Origin: Candidatus Methanoprimaticola hominis
GTDB lineage: Archaea > Thermoplasmatota > Thermoplasmata > Methanomassiliicoccales > Methanomethylophilaceae
Length of the DNA: 7,424 bases
Reading direction: 5' to 3'
Assembly: GCA_006954465.1 (NCBI GenBank)
Contig: LVVU01000053.1
Coordinates: 1-7,424 of the forward strand
Part shown: positions 1-5,771 of the stretch, one piece after another
Position numbering within the stretch: the stretch's first letter is position 1
Layout of the letters: each line of letters starts with the position of its first letter
The notes under the pieces: model-generated
The model's input: the letters and a program-made list of their open reading frames with translations, nothing else
Told to the model about the DNA's origin: nothing
Database searches by the model: none
Translations under genes and position numbers: made by a program

Positions 1-49
1 TGAAGACACTCACATCCCTCGCCTGCCTTTCGGTTCAAAGAGGGCAAGC

Positions 50-811
50 TCAAGCTGTCGATCTGAATGACCTACCAGCCTCAGAACGGATAGAGCTGAA
101 ATGGACGCAACAGAAGACCTGGAATCTGTTGTACGGGCCGCAGATGGACCTCTTCTTACCTGCGGAGAGATCCGCCATCGCCTGCGTTACCACCTGCTCC
201 TTGGTGACGGTGTGCTTGAACACCTTGGAGGGGACTTTCGTAGTCTCCATTGTTTTCTGGATGAAATCGGTCTCCACCCATCCCGGAGAAACCTCGAGCA
301 CTCTGATGCCGAGGCTCTTGACCTCCAGACGGAGGCCTTCGGTATAGGCGTGCACGAAAGCCTTCGAAGCGGCGTACACATTGAGCTCTTTCAACGGAAG
401 ATAGGCGGAAGCGGAGCAGACCTCGATGATGCTGGAACCCTTCTTCATGTAGGGGATGCAATGGTTCGTGATGTCGACCAATGCGGAGATGTTCAACCCT
501 ATCATGGAACGGGTCTCTTCGACAGGGATCTCCCATGAGTTGCCGAATCTTCCTGCTCCGGCGCAATTGACGAGATAGCGTATGTCAGGCTTCTCGGAAT
601 CCAGAATCGATAGAAGGGAGTCCACTCCGGACGATGTCGAGAGATCGGCGGTTATGACCCTGCATGGAGTAGAAAGCTCATCGCTGAGTGCTTCGAGCCT
701 ACCGGCACTGCGTGCCACGATCCATATCGAATCCAGGCCTTCGGCGTCCAGCGAATGGCAGAATGCCGCGCCCATCCCAGAGGAAGCTCCGGTCACTACG
801 GCTATGCTCAT
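50..811 (-). CDS. Short-chain dehydrogenase/reductase (SDR) family oxidoreductase
   Basis: A 253-residue classical SDR, a usual length for the family, predicted to be a cytosolic NAD(P)H-dependent oxidoreductase; the substrate cannot be told. The N-terminal Rossmann motif TGASSGMG is at residues 7-14. NCAG is at 83-86, the catalytic Asn is probably N107 (LNISA), and the Ser-Tyr-Lys set is S133 or S135, Y146 and K150 (YAASK). PGWVETDF at 176-183 is the usual segment after the catalytic site. Arg34 after the second strand (VARS) hints at NADP(H) preference, by family knowledge. The start ATG overlaps the stop of the upstream 32-aa ORF (ATGA), so translation is probably coupled and both are read from the promoter near 930. 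The last 15-18 residues look unlike the usual hydrophobic or basic end of such proteins, so a late frameshift cannot be excluded. The family is certain and the specific reaction unknown. Confidence 0.93.
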   Translation of the reverse strand: MSIAVVTGASSGMGAAFCHSLDAEGLDSIWIVARSAGRLEALSDELSTPCRVITADLSTSSGVDSLLSILDSEKPDIRYLVNCAGAGRFGNSWEIPVEETRSMIGLNISALVDITNHCIPYMKKGSSIIEVCSASAYLPLKELNVYAASKAFVHAYTEGLRLEVKSLGIRVLEVSPGWVETDFIQKTMETTKVPSKVFKHTVTKEQVVTQAMADLSAGKKRSICGPYNRFQVFCCVHFSSIRSEAGRSFRSTA

Positions 812-906
812 CCTGCGATGGCAGCAGCCGCGACAGTGAGCGCGACGACGACCATGATGGCGACCATACCGTATGCGAGGACCTTCTTCTTGACCTCAGT
901 CTTCAT
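808..906 (-). CDS. Small single-pass membrane peptide, 32 aa, upstream of the SDR gene
   Basis: This short ORF encodes a basic N-terminus (MKTEVKKKVLAYG) followed by one long hydrophobic stretch (about residues 9-31, rich in Val, Ala, Ile and Met) and ends in Ala-Gly. The layout fits an N-in single-pass membrane peptide or an uncleaved signal anchor. Support for it being real comes from context. Its TGA overlaps the ATG of the SDR gene in an ATGA junction. A TATA-like element lies 20-29 nt upstream of its ATG, so the predicted transcript would begin at or next to the start codon (leaderless); consistently, no Shine-Dalgarno sequence is visible. I do not recognise a family. The function is unknown; a membrane-anchoring or leader role for the SDR is only a guess. 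Confidence 0.6.
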   Translation of the reverse strand: MKTEVKKKVLAYGMVAIMVVVALTVAAAAIAG

Positions 907-925
907 GCATGGTGCATTGAAATCG

Positions 926-935
926 TTATAATAAA
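926..935 (-). promoter_or_regulatory. TATA box for the 32-aa ORF and SDR genes
   Basis: On the minus strand the sequence reads TTTATTATAA, a good archaeal TATA element. Its centre is about 25 nt from the ATG at 906, which puts the predicted transcription start at or beside that start codon and implies a leaderless transcript covering the small ORF and the SDR gene. The 138-nt gap between this unit and the gene at 1045 holds nothing else that I can identify. Confidence 0.55.
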
Positions 936-1044
936 GATATCCGGAGATCGTTCAAACACGGACTCCGAGATGAACTTCCGATATGATGCACCGATCATCA
1001 CGACCAACTGCCATGCTGCATTCCAAAAGATGTGTAAGCCTGGA

Positions 1045-1440
1045 TCAATCCTCGTAATCTATCCGCTCGATTTTGAAGATGACAGGCCGGGTGCCGTCTG
1101 AGCAGCAAGCGATCATCTCGTTCTCCCTCTCCATCCACCCTTTCATTATCGAGCCGCCTTGCAATCCGGCGTAGATGTAACGGCTGATGGCATCCCATAA
1201 TTCGGAACAATGGGGCATCTTCGGGCCTCCCGCAACAGAGTCCGGATCGGCGTCGGTGTTGATCAGGGTGTTCAGACCGCAATGCCAATAATCATCCCGT
1301 TCATCATCGCGGTAGAATTCGAAAACGTCACCGACATTATAGCAGGGGCATGCCCCGGAATTCGGGTTCGAACAGTATTGCTGCTGAAGTTCAGGATATA
1401 GTTTCTTATCGATCACAGTCAACCTTACCTTGTGCTTCAT
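1045..1440 (-). CDS. TIGR04076-like Cys-rich protein of unknown function
   Basis: A 131-residue soluble protein without signal peptide or TM segment. The start (MKHKVRLTVI), the CPCYNVGDVFEF segment at 31-42, the SELWDAISRYIYAGLQGGS segment at 79-97 and the C-terminal IACCSDGTRPVIFKIERI (110-127) match the layout of the TIGR04076 family as I remember it. That family consists of small proteins of unknown function common in anaerobic bacteria and archaea. Seven cysteines (C23, C31, C33, C54, C78, C112, C113) could bind a metal or act in redox chemistry; this is inference. The region around residues 44-77 (YWHCGLNTLINTDADP and onward) looks like an insertion compared with the roughly 100-residue family form. 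The ATG has only a weak GGTG-type SD in front. A terminator at 1501-1526 separates it from the gene upstream, so it probably has its own promoter. No function can be assigned. Confidence 0.82.
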   Translation of the reverse strand: MKHKVRLTVIDKKLYPELQQQYCSNPNSGACPCYNVGDVFEFYRDDERDDYWHCGLNTLINTDADPDSVAGGPKMPHCSELWDAISRYIYAGLQGGSIMKGWMERENEMIACCSDGTRPVIFKIERIDYED

Positions 1441-1500
1441 TGTAACACCGAGATTACAATCTGGATGGCACTTAAGCCTACTGATTCATCGAAGATGTGT

Positions 1501-1526
1501 AAAAAAGAGACCCCGCGATTGCGGGG
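1501..1526 (-). terminator. Hairpin/T-tract terminator after the transporter gene
   Basis: A perfect 6-bp stem (CCCCGC/GCGGGG, 1511-1526) with a 4-nt loop is followed on the minus strand by TCTC and six Ts (1506-1501). It begins 19 nt after the stop of the membrane-protein gene at 1545 and lies before the gene at 1440, so it should end the upstream transcript. Confidence 0.75.
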
Positions 1527-1544
1527 TAAAGGGTTTCTCACTGC

Positions 1545-2075
1545 TCAGTAGCAGGGGATGTGCTCGTCTGCCAGGGCGAAGGCCAGGTACAGGGTGAGCA
1601 CGAAGTTGCCGAGAGCGGCGATTCCCTTCAGGAGCATCCAGATGCTGTCCGCGGATCCGTCGTTGGCCGCTATGCCGCCGAAGATGAAGATCAGGGCGGT
1701 GGTCAGCAGGATGAACGTCAGGGTCTTCAGGGTCTTCGCGCGGAAGGACCAGATCAGGGCGATCAGGTACATGATGCCCAGAGTGAGGTTGATGTACAGG
1801 TCTCCGCCGACCCACCCGGCATAGAACACGCCGAGCGCGACCATGCCGAAGACGATGAATCCGAAGTTGCTCTCAGCCTTGTAGGCTTTGAGCGATGCGA
1901 TCAGTATGAAGAACGCGGCAAGCATCAGGAGCCCGCCGAGGTTGCTTCCTTTCGTGATATCGTTCTCGATGCCGGCATACGAGAATATGCATGCCAGGGC
2001 TATCGGCAGCGATACCAGAGCGACGAAGAAGAGCCCGAACGCGGTCGGGTCTATCGGTTTGCATTCGTCAGACAT
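1545..2075 (-). CDS. GPR1/FUN34/YaaH (SatP)-type six-TM membrane protein, putative acetate/succinate transporter
   Basis: A 176-residue protein with six hydrophobic segments at about residues 12-34, 47-65, 71-90, 94-111, 117-136 and 145-168, matching the size and topology of the AceTr (GPR1/FUN34/YaaH) family of acetate and succinate/proton carriers. The N-terminal DPTAFGLFFVAL (9-20) corresponds to the family's NPAPLGL signature in degenerate form: Asp replaces Asn, and TAF replaces APL. The C-terminal GNFVLTLYLAFALADE also fits. Acetate uptake would suit a methanogen that uses acetate as a carbon source, but the altered signature leaves substrate and even transport uncertain. The start is well supported: GGAGG (minus strand, 2087-2083) sits 7 nt before the ATG. 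The gene is monocistronic, with a TATA box near 2131 and a terminator at 1501-1526. The promoter carries two copies of a 12-bp repeat, so it may be regulated. Confidence 0.8.
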   Translation of the reverse strand: MSDECKPIDPTAFGLFFVALVSLPIALACIFSYAGIENDITKGSNLGGLLMLAAFFILIASLKAYKAESNFGFIVFGMVALGVFYAGWVGGDLYINLTLGIMYLIALIWSFRAKTLKTLTFILLTTALIFIFGGIAANDGSADSIWMLLKGIAALGNFVLTLYLAFALADEHIPCY

Positions 2076-2097
2076 TCGTTTTCCTCCAACGGGTCTT

Positions 2098-2109
2098 TCG
2101 ACCCATCCA
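2098..2109 (-). repeat. 12-bp direct repeat, copy 1, at the predicted transcription start of the transporter gene
   Basis: On the plus strand this reads TCGACCCATCCA, identical to the copy at 2148-2159 and exactly 50 bp from it. It covers the predicted transcription start (about 2106, taken as 25 nt from the TATA centre). A repressor or activator binding site is an inference. Confidence 0.55.
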
Positions 2110-2126
2110 GTGATTCTACTTATTGA

Positions 2127-2136
2127 GTATATTAAA
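2127..2136 (-). promoter_or_regulatory. TATA box of the transporter gene
   Basis: The minus strand reads TTTAATATAC in an AT-rich patch lying midway between the two 12-bp repeats. A start about 25 nt downstream would give a leader of roughly 30 nt that contains the GGAGG ribosome-binding site. Confidence 0.55.
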
Positions 2137-2147
2137 CAATATGCTTA

Positions 2148-2159
2148 TCGACCCATCCA
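2148..2159 (-). repeat. 12-bp direct repeat, copy 2, upstream of the transporter TATA box
   Basis: TCGACCCATCCA on the plus strand, identical to 2098-2109. A CTT also precedes each copy, offset by one base. It lies just upstream of the TATA element, where archaeal activators often bind; the role is inferred. Confidence 0.5.
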
Positions 2160-2211
2160 ACTCGGCATTGCCAGACGTTTGTAGGGTGATGAATCGACTT
2201 TCCCACTAATC

Positions 2212-2247
2212 ACCACAGTAAAAAGATTAATTTTAAATACTAGTGGT
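2212..2247. repeat. Imperfect inverted repeat just beyond the recombinase pair
   Basis: ACCACaGTA (2212-2220) faces TACtaGTGGT (2238-2247), with a very AT-rich centre that contains AAAA/TTTT. A second short dyad, GGTGAT (2185-2190) and ATCACC (2209-2214), overlaps it. It begins at the stop of the downstream recombinase. It may contribute to termination (a CTTTTT tract is read on the minus strand), or it may be a recombinase binding or crossover site. Neither is demonstrated. Confidence 0.35.
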
Positions 2248-3104
2248 CAGGATTCGGTGATGAAATCATCCAGTGTCGGGATGAGGAATACGTTTCTTTT
2301 CGATGGATCGCGGACCTTCGATGCCATCAATTCCTGGGTTCTGTTGAATTCCTCTATGCTCACGGCTGTACGGGCATGATGGCGGATCAGAACATCCTCC
2401 CACCTCATGTATCCGGCATATACCGGGTTGTGGAGGACCGTGGACATGTTCCGCTTGTTCCATGGATTCCCTCTGCGGGTAAGGATGCCTTCGCGCCCCA
2501 ACGACCAGGAGATCTCGTCCATGGTGGATCCGCAAAGGTATTCCGAGAACATCCTGGAGACTATCGGGAGCTCGTCCGGTTCCTCTTCTAGGCCTCCGTT
2601 CTCGAGCCTGTAGCCGAACGGCGGTGTGAAGCCCATCGTCCGTTTGCCCTCCTCCGCCTTGTCCAGGGTCTCCGCCTTCTCGCGCATGCCCATGTAGGTC
2701 CTCTCTCCGATCTGCTCGCTCTCCAGCTGGGCGAGACGCTGTATCATATCGACGACGAACCTTCCCAAGGCATTGGTGGTGTCCAGAGCCTCGGATTGGG
2801 ATACGAACATCTTCCCGTGCTTGCTCAGGACCTCCATCATATTCATGAAATTGCGGCTGTTCCTGTGGATACGGTCCATCTTGATGACGAGAAGGACATC
2901 CCAGGAATCCATCTCGGACATCATCCTCTGGTAGGCTGGACGCTTGACGCTCCTTCCGGAGTATCCGTCGTCCTCGTAAACGCCTGCTGCCTCCCAGCCT
3001 TCGACGATGCAGTAATCCTGCAGCATCTCCTTCTGGGCACCGATGGAGTATCCTTCCGCAGCCTGCTCCTCTGTGGAGACCCTGACGTATATGGCGGCAC
3101 GCAT
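2247..3104 (-). CDS. Short serine recombinase (resolvase/invertase catalytic plus recombinase domains), second gene of the pair
   Basis: A 285-residue serine site-specific recombinase. The catalytic domain occupies residues 1-140: YVRVSTEEQ with Arg8 and nucleophile Ser10, KMDRIHRN at 75-82 (Asp77, Arg78, Arg81 of the active site), and the long helix with ESEQIGERTYMGM up to 140. Residues about 158-265 form the 'recombinase' domain (PPFGYRL, GSTMDEI, RRGNPWNKRNM, HNPVYAGYMRW). The protein ends there, without the Cys4 zinc ribbon and coiled coil that extend typical large serine recombinases to 450-600 residues. Its N-terminal 140 residues align without gaps to the upstream recombinase with 91 identities (my count). 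The start is 2 nt after the upstream stop and lacks a strong SD, so translation is probably coupled. It could be an active small recombinase, a partner in a heteromeric enzyme, or a reduced remnant; the intact catalytic set argues against simple decay. Confidence 0.9.
   Translation of the reverse strand: MRAAIYVRVSTEEQAAEGYSIGAQKEMLQDYCIVEGWEAAGVYEDDGYSGRSVKRPAYQRMMSEMDSWDVLLVIKMDRIHRNSRNFMNMMEVLSKHGKMFVSQSEALDTTNALGRFVVDMIQRLAQLESEQIGERTYMGMREKAETLDKAEEGKRTMGFTPPFGYRLENGGLEEEPDELPIVSRMFSEYLCGSTMDEISWSLGREGILTRRGNPWNKRNMSTVLHNPVYAGYMRWEDVLIRHHARTAVSIEEFNRTQELMASKVRDPSKRNVFLIPTLDDFITES
2685..2734. repeat. 50-bp perfect direct repeat, copy in the downstream recombinase gene
   Basis: These 50 bases are identical to 3461-3510 in the upstream recombinase gene. 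They encode the segment AQLESEQIGERTYMGM of the long catalytic helix. The copies lie 776 bp apart in the same orientation and reading frame. Their identity includes third codon positions, unlike the diverged flanking sequence. Confidence 0.95.
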
Positions 3105-3106
3105 GA

Positions 3107-3880
3107 TCAGCTTAGCTTTATCGGGCCGTTGACCTTCTCATATACGCCGATCTCGACGATGGGCTGCTGCTCCCCGCGACGGATGATCCCGTTCCATTCC
3201 ATGTAACCGGCATAGAGCGGATTGTGGAGGATGTTGCATATGGACTGCTTGTTCCACTTCCCTCCCTTCTTCGCGGGGATGTCGGCGTTGTTGAGGAATC
3301 CGGCGATGTCGTCCATCGTCGATCCGCGGATGTACATGTTGTAGATGGCACGGACGGTATGTGCCTCGTCCTTGACGACCTCCAGCCCCTCTGCGGTGTA
3401 GACGTATCCGTACGGATGGCCGGATCCGAGGGTGCCGGTGCCGTTGCGGGCCTTGAACTCCATGCCCATGTAGGTCCTCTCTCCGATCTGCTCGCTCTCC
3501 AGCTGGGCGATCCTCTGCATGATGTCCATCACGAACCTCCCCATGGCCGTGGTGGTGTCGAACTTCTCCTGAACGGAGTTGAACTCCTTCCCCATGTCGT
3601 GGAGCTGGTCCATCATGTGGGTGAAGTTGACGCTGTTCCTGTGGATACGGTCCATCTTCAGGACCAGCAGGACATCCCATGTATCCGATTCCCGCATCAT
3701 CCGGTCGTATTCCGGACGGCGGGTGTTCCTCCCCGAGAAACCTTCGTCCCTGTACTCGCCTGCAATCTCCCAGCCTCTGACCCGGCAGTATGCCTCCAGA
3801 CGCTTGATCTGGGCGTCGAGGGAGAACCCCTCCACCGCCTGATCGTCAGTCGATACTCTAGCGTAAAGCGCAGCACGCAT
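3107..3880 (-). CDS. Short serine recombinase (resolvase/invertase catalytic plus recombinase domains), first gene of the pair
   Basis: A 257-residue serine recombinase. The catalytic domain spans 1-140: YARVSTDDQ with Arg8 and Ser10, KMDRIHRN at 75-82 (Asp77, Arg78, Arg81), and Arg135 in IGERTYMGM. The recombinase domain follows at about 155-250 (HPYGYVY, GSTMDDIAGFLN, GGKWNKQSICNILHNP, YAGYMEWNG). The protein stops at VYEKVNGPIKLS, exactly where large serine recombinases go on to the zinc ribbon; there are no CxxC motifs. I chose the ATG at 3880, which gives the canonical start of the fold. Another ATG eight codons upstream would lie before the predicted transcript start. An open frame runs back through the intergenic region into an antisense-free but unrelated frame of the thermosome gene and is not coding. 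A strong TATA box and an inverted repeat lie upstream, so the pair probably forms its own operon, possibly autoregulated. Confidence 0.9.
   Translation of the reverse strand: MRAALYARVSTDDQAVEGFSLDAQIKRLEAYCRVRGWEIAGEYRDEGFSGRNTRRPEYDRMMRESDTWDVLLVLKMDRIHRNSVNFTHMMDQLHDMGKEFNSVQEKFDTTTAMGRFVMDIMQRIAQLESEQIGERTYMGMEFKARNGTGTLGSGHPYGYVYTAEGLEVVKDEAHTVRAIYNMYIRGSTMDDIAGFLNNADIPAKKGGKWNKQSICNILHNPLYAGYMEWNGIIRRGEQQPIVEIGVYEKVNGPIKLS
3461..3510. repeat. 50-bp perfect direct repeat, copy in the upstream recombinase gene
   Basis: Identical to 2685-2734; the match stops sharply at both ends (C versus G before, T versus G after). A second identical stretch of 27 bp is shared at 3632-3658 and 2856-2882, covering the segment around KMDRIHRNS. 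Confidence 0.95.
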
Positions 3881-3882
3881 CG

Positions 3883-3903
3883 TGCATCCATCCCGTGGAT
3901 GCA
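3883..3903. repeat. Perfect 8-bp inverted repeat between TATA box and start codon of the recombinase operon
   Basis: TGCATCCA (3883-3890) and TGGATGCA (3896-3903) are separated by a 5-nt loop, TCCCG. The predicted transcription start, about 25 nt from the TATA centre, falls in or beside the loop. The position suits an operator, perhaps bound by the recombinase itself as in autoregulated resolvases, or a recombination site. GCATCGT also occurs twice in direct orientation around it (3877-3883 and 3901-3907). Confidence 0.6.
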
Positions 3904-3914
3904 TCGTCTCGTCG

Positions 3915-3922
3915 ATATAAAA
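3915..3922 (-). promoter_or_regulatory. TATA box of the recombinase operon
   Basis: The minus strand reads TTTTATAT in a CCTTTTATATCG context, the best TATA element in the window. Its centre is about 38 nt from the ATG at 3880, giving a short leader of roughly 10-15 nt. Confidence 0.65.
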
Positions 3923-3992
3923 GGAAGCGAGTCCAGGAAGCGCCATCCAGCATATCCCGGGCCTTCGGGATCGGTGGGTATCATGAAAAGCC

Positions 3993-4016
3993 GTGGAGGA
4001 GGGGGACCTCCCCCAC
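3993..4016 (-). terminator. Second hairpin after the thermosome gene
   Basis: GTGGAGGAGG (3993-4002) pairs with CCTCCCCCAC (4007-4016) with one mismatch around a 4-nt loop. On the minus strand it is followed by GGCTTTTC, a short T tract; on the plus strand it is followed by GTG and six As. It lies directly behind the first terminator and probably acts as a backup that insulates the recombinase promoter. Confidence 0.5.
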
Positions 4017-4019
4017 GTG

Positions 4020-4049
4020 AAAAAAGGGGGGTGCGGGGTCATGCCCCGC
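4020..4049 (-). terminator. Main terminator of the thermosome gene
   Basis: A 6-bp GC stem (GCGGGG 4033-4038, CCCCGC 4044-4049) with a 5-nt loop is followed on the minus strand by ACCCCCC and six Ts (4025-4020). It begins 7 nt after the thermosome stop codon. Confidence 0.75.
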
Positions 4050-4056
4050 TGTGGCA

Positions 4057-5685
4057 TCACATGCCGGGCATGCCGCCCATTCCGGGTGCTCCTCCCTGAG
4101 GAGGCATCGGGGGCGCCCTGCGGGACGCGATGACATCGTCGATCCTCAGGATCATGTTGGCGACCTCCTGAGCGGAGTTGATCGCCTGCACCTTCACCCT
4201 GAGGGGCTCGAGGACGTTCTTGGCGTTCATGTCGACAGCCTCGCCGGAATCCAGGTCGAGTCCGAAGTACTTGGCCTTGGCGGCCTTCTTCTCGTGGGCG
4301 TTCTTCAGCTTGATGATGCTGTCGATGGGGTCGATACCGGCGTTCTCGGCAAGGGTCCAGGGGATGATCTCCATGGCCTTGGCGAACTTCTCGATGGCGA
4401 GCTGCTCCCTTCCGCCGACGGATGCGGCGAAGTCGTCGAGCCTGAGCTCGAGCTCGATCTCGGGCGCACCGGCTCCTGCGACGACCTTTCCGTCCTCGAT
4501 GGCGACACCGACGACGCGGATGGAGTCGTTGAGGGCCCTCTCGACCTCTTCCAGGACGTGCTCGGTTCCGCCGCGCACGAAGATGGTGATGGCCTTGGGG
4601 TTCTTGCATCCGGTGATGAATGCCATTCCGTCCTCTCCGACCTTCTTTTCGTCGACCGCTCCTGCGGTTCCGAGGTCGGCCTTTGTCATCTCCATGACGT
4701 TCCCGACGATGCTTGCGCCGGTGGCCTTGGCGATGGCCTCGAGATCGGACTCCTTGAGCCTCCTGTAGGCGAGGATGCCGCTCTTGGCGAGGTAGTGCTG
4801 GACGAGCTCGTCGACACCCTTCTGGCAGAAGACGACGTTGGCTCCGACCTCCTTGATCTTGTCGACCATGGCCTTCATGGAGTTCTCCTCCTCGGCGAGG
4901 AAGGAGGACATCATGGAGGGGTCGGTGATCTGGATCTGAGCATCGAACTCGGTCTTCTTGACCTCGAGAGGGCAGGAGAACAGAGCGATCTTGGCCTTCT
5001 CCACGTGCTCGGGCATCCTGGAGTGGACCTTCTCCTTGTCGATGACGACTCCCTGGACGAGGTAGGTGTCGCCGATGACTCCGCCGACCTTCTTCTGGAT
5101 GCGGATGTTCTTGGTATCGACCTTCCCATCCTCCTCGACGGACTTGCAGGCCTTGACGACGATGTCGGCCAGGGCGGCCTCCTCTTCACCGACGGACTTG
5201 CCGATGAGGGCGGTGGTGGCGACGGTCTTGAGGACCTTGTCGCTCTTGGCGTCGATGGCGATGTCGTTCAGGATCTCGACAGCCTTGTCAGCTGCCATCT
5301 TGAATCCGTTGGTGATGACGGTGGGGTGGACGTTGGCGTCGATCAGGGACTCTGACTGCTTGAGCAGCTCTCCGGCCAGGATGACGCTGGTCGTGGTTCC
5401 GTCTCCGCACTCGGCGTCCTGGGTCTTGGCGACCTCGACGACCATCTTGGCGGCGGGGTGCTGGACATCGATCTCCTTGAGGATGGTCACTCCATCGTTG
5501 GTGATGACGACATCTCCGATGGTGTTGACCAGCATCTTGTCCATTCCCTTGGGTCCGAGGGTGGACCTGACCGCGTCGGCCACGGCCTTGGCGGCGCTGA
5601 TGTTGTTGAACTGTGCTTCCTTGTCTTTGCTCCTCTCCGTGCCCTCTTTGAGCACGATGACGGGCTGGTTTCCAGAACCGTACAT
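4057..5685 (-). CDS. thsA: Thermosome subunit (group II chaperonin)
   Basis: A full-length 542-residue thermosome subunit, the cytosolic ATP-driven protein-folding chaperonin of archaea that assembles into double rings. Equatorial ATP-site motifs are LGPKGMDKM (43-51), [11 protein letters not shown] (63-73) and [12 protein letters not shown] (94-105). The second equatorial part includes [13 protein letters not shown] (402-414) and [11 protein letters not shown] (422-432). The helical protrusion that serves as built-in lid lies at about 245-280 ([20 protein letters not shown]). The C-terminus is the typical flexible Gly-Met tail ([12 protein letters not shown]) that projects into the cavity. 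The start is supported by AGGTGAT 7 nt upstream, and the gene has its own promoter and terminators, consistent with strong monocistronic expression. Whether the genome has further subunits, forming a hetero-oligomer, cannot be seen; the alpha/beta assignment and therefore the symbol is a guess, while the family is certain. Confidence 0.98.
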   Translation of the reverse strand: MYGSGNQPVIVLKEGTERSKDKEAQFNNISAAKAVADAVRSTLGPKGMDKMLVNTIGDVVITNDGVTILKEIDVQHPAAKMVVEVAKTQDAECGDGTTTSVILAGELLKQSESLIDANVHPTVITNGFKMAADKAVEILNDIAIDAKSDKVLKTVATTALIGKSVGEEEAALADIVVKACKSVEEDGKVDTKNIRIQKKVGGVIGDTYLVQGVVIDKEKVHSRMPEHVEKAKIALFSCPLEVKKTEFDAQIQITDPSMMSSFLAEEENSMKAMVDKIKEVGANVVFCQKGVDELVQHYLAKSGILAYRRLKESDLEAIAKATGASIVGNVMEMTKADLGTAGAVDEKKVGEDGMAFITGCKNPKAITIFVRGGTEHVLEEVERALNDSIRVVGVAIEDGKVVAGAGAPEIELELRLDDFAASVGGREQLAIEKFAKAMEIIPWTLAENAGIDPIDSIIKLKNAHEKKAAKAKYFGLDLDSGEAVDMNAKNVLEPLRVKVQAINSAQEVANMILRIDDVIASRRAPPMPPQGGAPGMGGMPGM

Positions 5686-5691
5686 GGTAGT

Positions 5692-5698
5692 ATCACCT
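5692..5698 (-). promoter_or_regulatory. Shine-Dalgarno site of the thermosome gene
   Basis: The minus strand reads AGGTGAT, a 7-base match to the anti-SD consensus core, ending 6-7 nt before the ATG at 5685. It fixes the start codon. Confidence 0.75.
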
Positions 5699-5727
5699 GT
5701 ATGTTTGAGTACGACAATTTAGTTCTT

Positions 5728-5737
5728 CTATAAAAAC
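5728..5737 (-). promoter_or_regulatory. TATA box of the thermosome gene
   Basis: The minus strand reads GTTTTTATAG. A start about 25 nt downstream, near 5707, would give a leader of about 20 nt that includes the SD. I see no recognisable heat-shock operator. Confidence 0.6.
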
Positions 5738-5771
5738 GTTATGTTATTGGAACCAGGACAGCCAGAACCAT

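Noticed and set aside
3954..3971. ATCCCG/CGGGAT hairpin upstream of the recombinase TATA box
   Set aside because: It has a 6-bp stem without a T tract in either direction and no clear role; it could be chance in GC-rich sequence.
2250..3990. Possible att-like match between GATTCGGTGATG near 2251 and GATCGGTGGGTA near 3969
   Set aside because: Only about 5-7 bases match without gaps, which is expected by chance, and one copy lies in the recombinase coding end.
3224..4099. A 291-codon plus-strand open frame opposite the upstream recombinase
   Set aside because: It is a shadow: it runs across the intergenic terminators and promoter and has no recognisable domain.
3881..4609. N-terminal extension of the upstream recombinase to about 500 residues
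   Set aside because: The extra part is an alternative frame of the thermosome gene and crosses two terminators and the TATA box. The canonical recombinase start MRAALYARVS is at 3880.
4051..5355. A 434-codon open frame on the plus strand opposite the thermosome gene
   Set aside because: It is very rich in Asp, Gly, Leu and Val in a repetitive way, as expected from the antisense of a GC-rich, codon-biased gene; the opposite strand is a certain thermosome.
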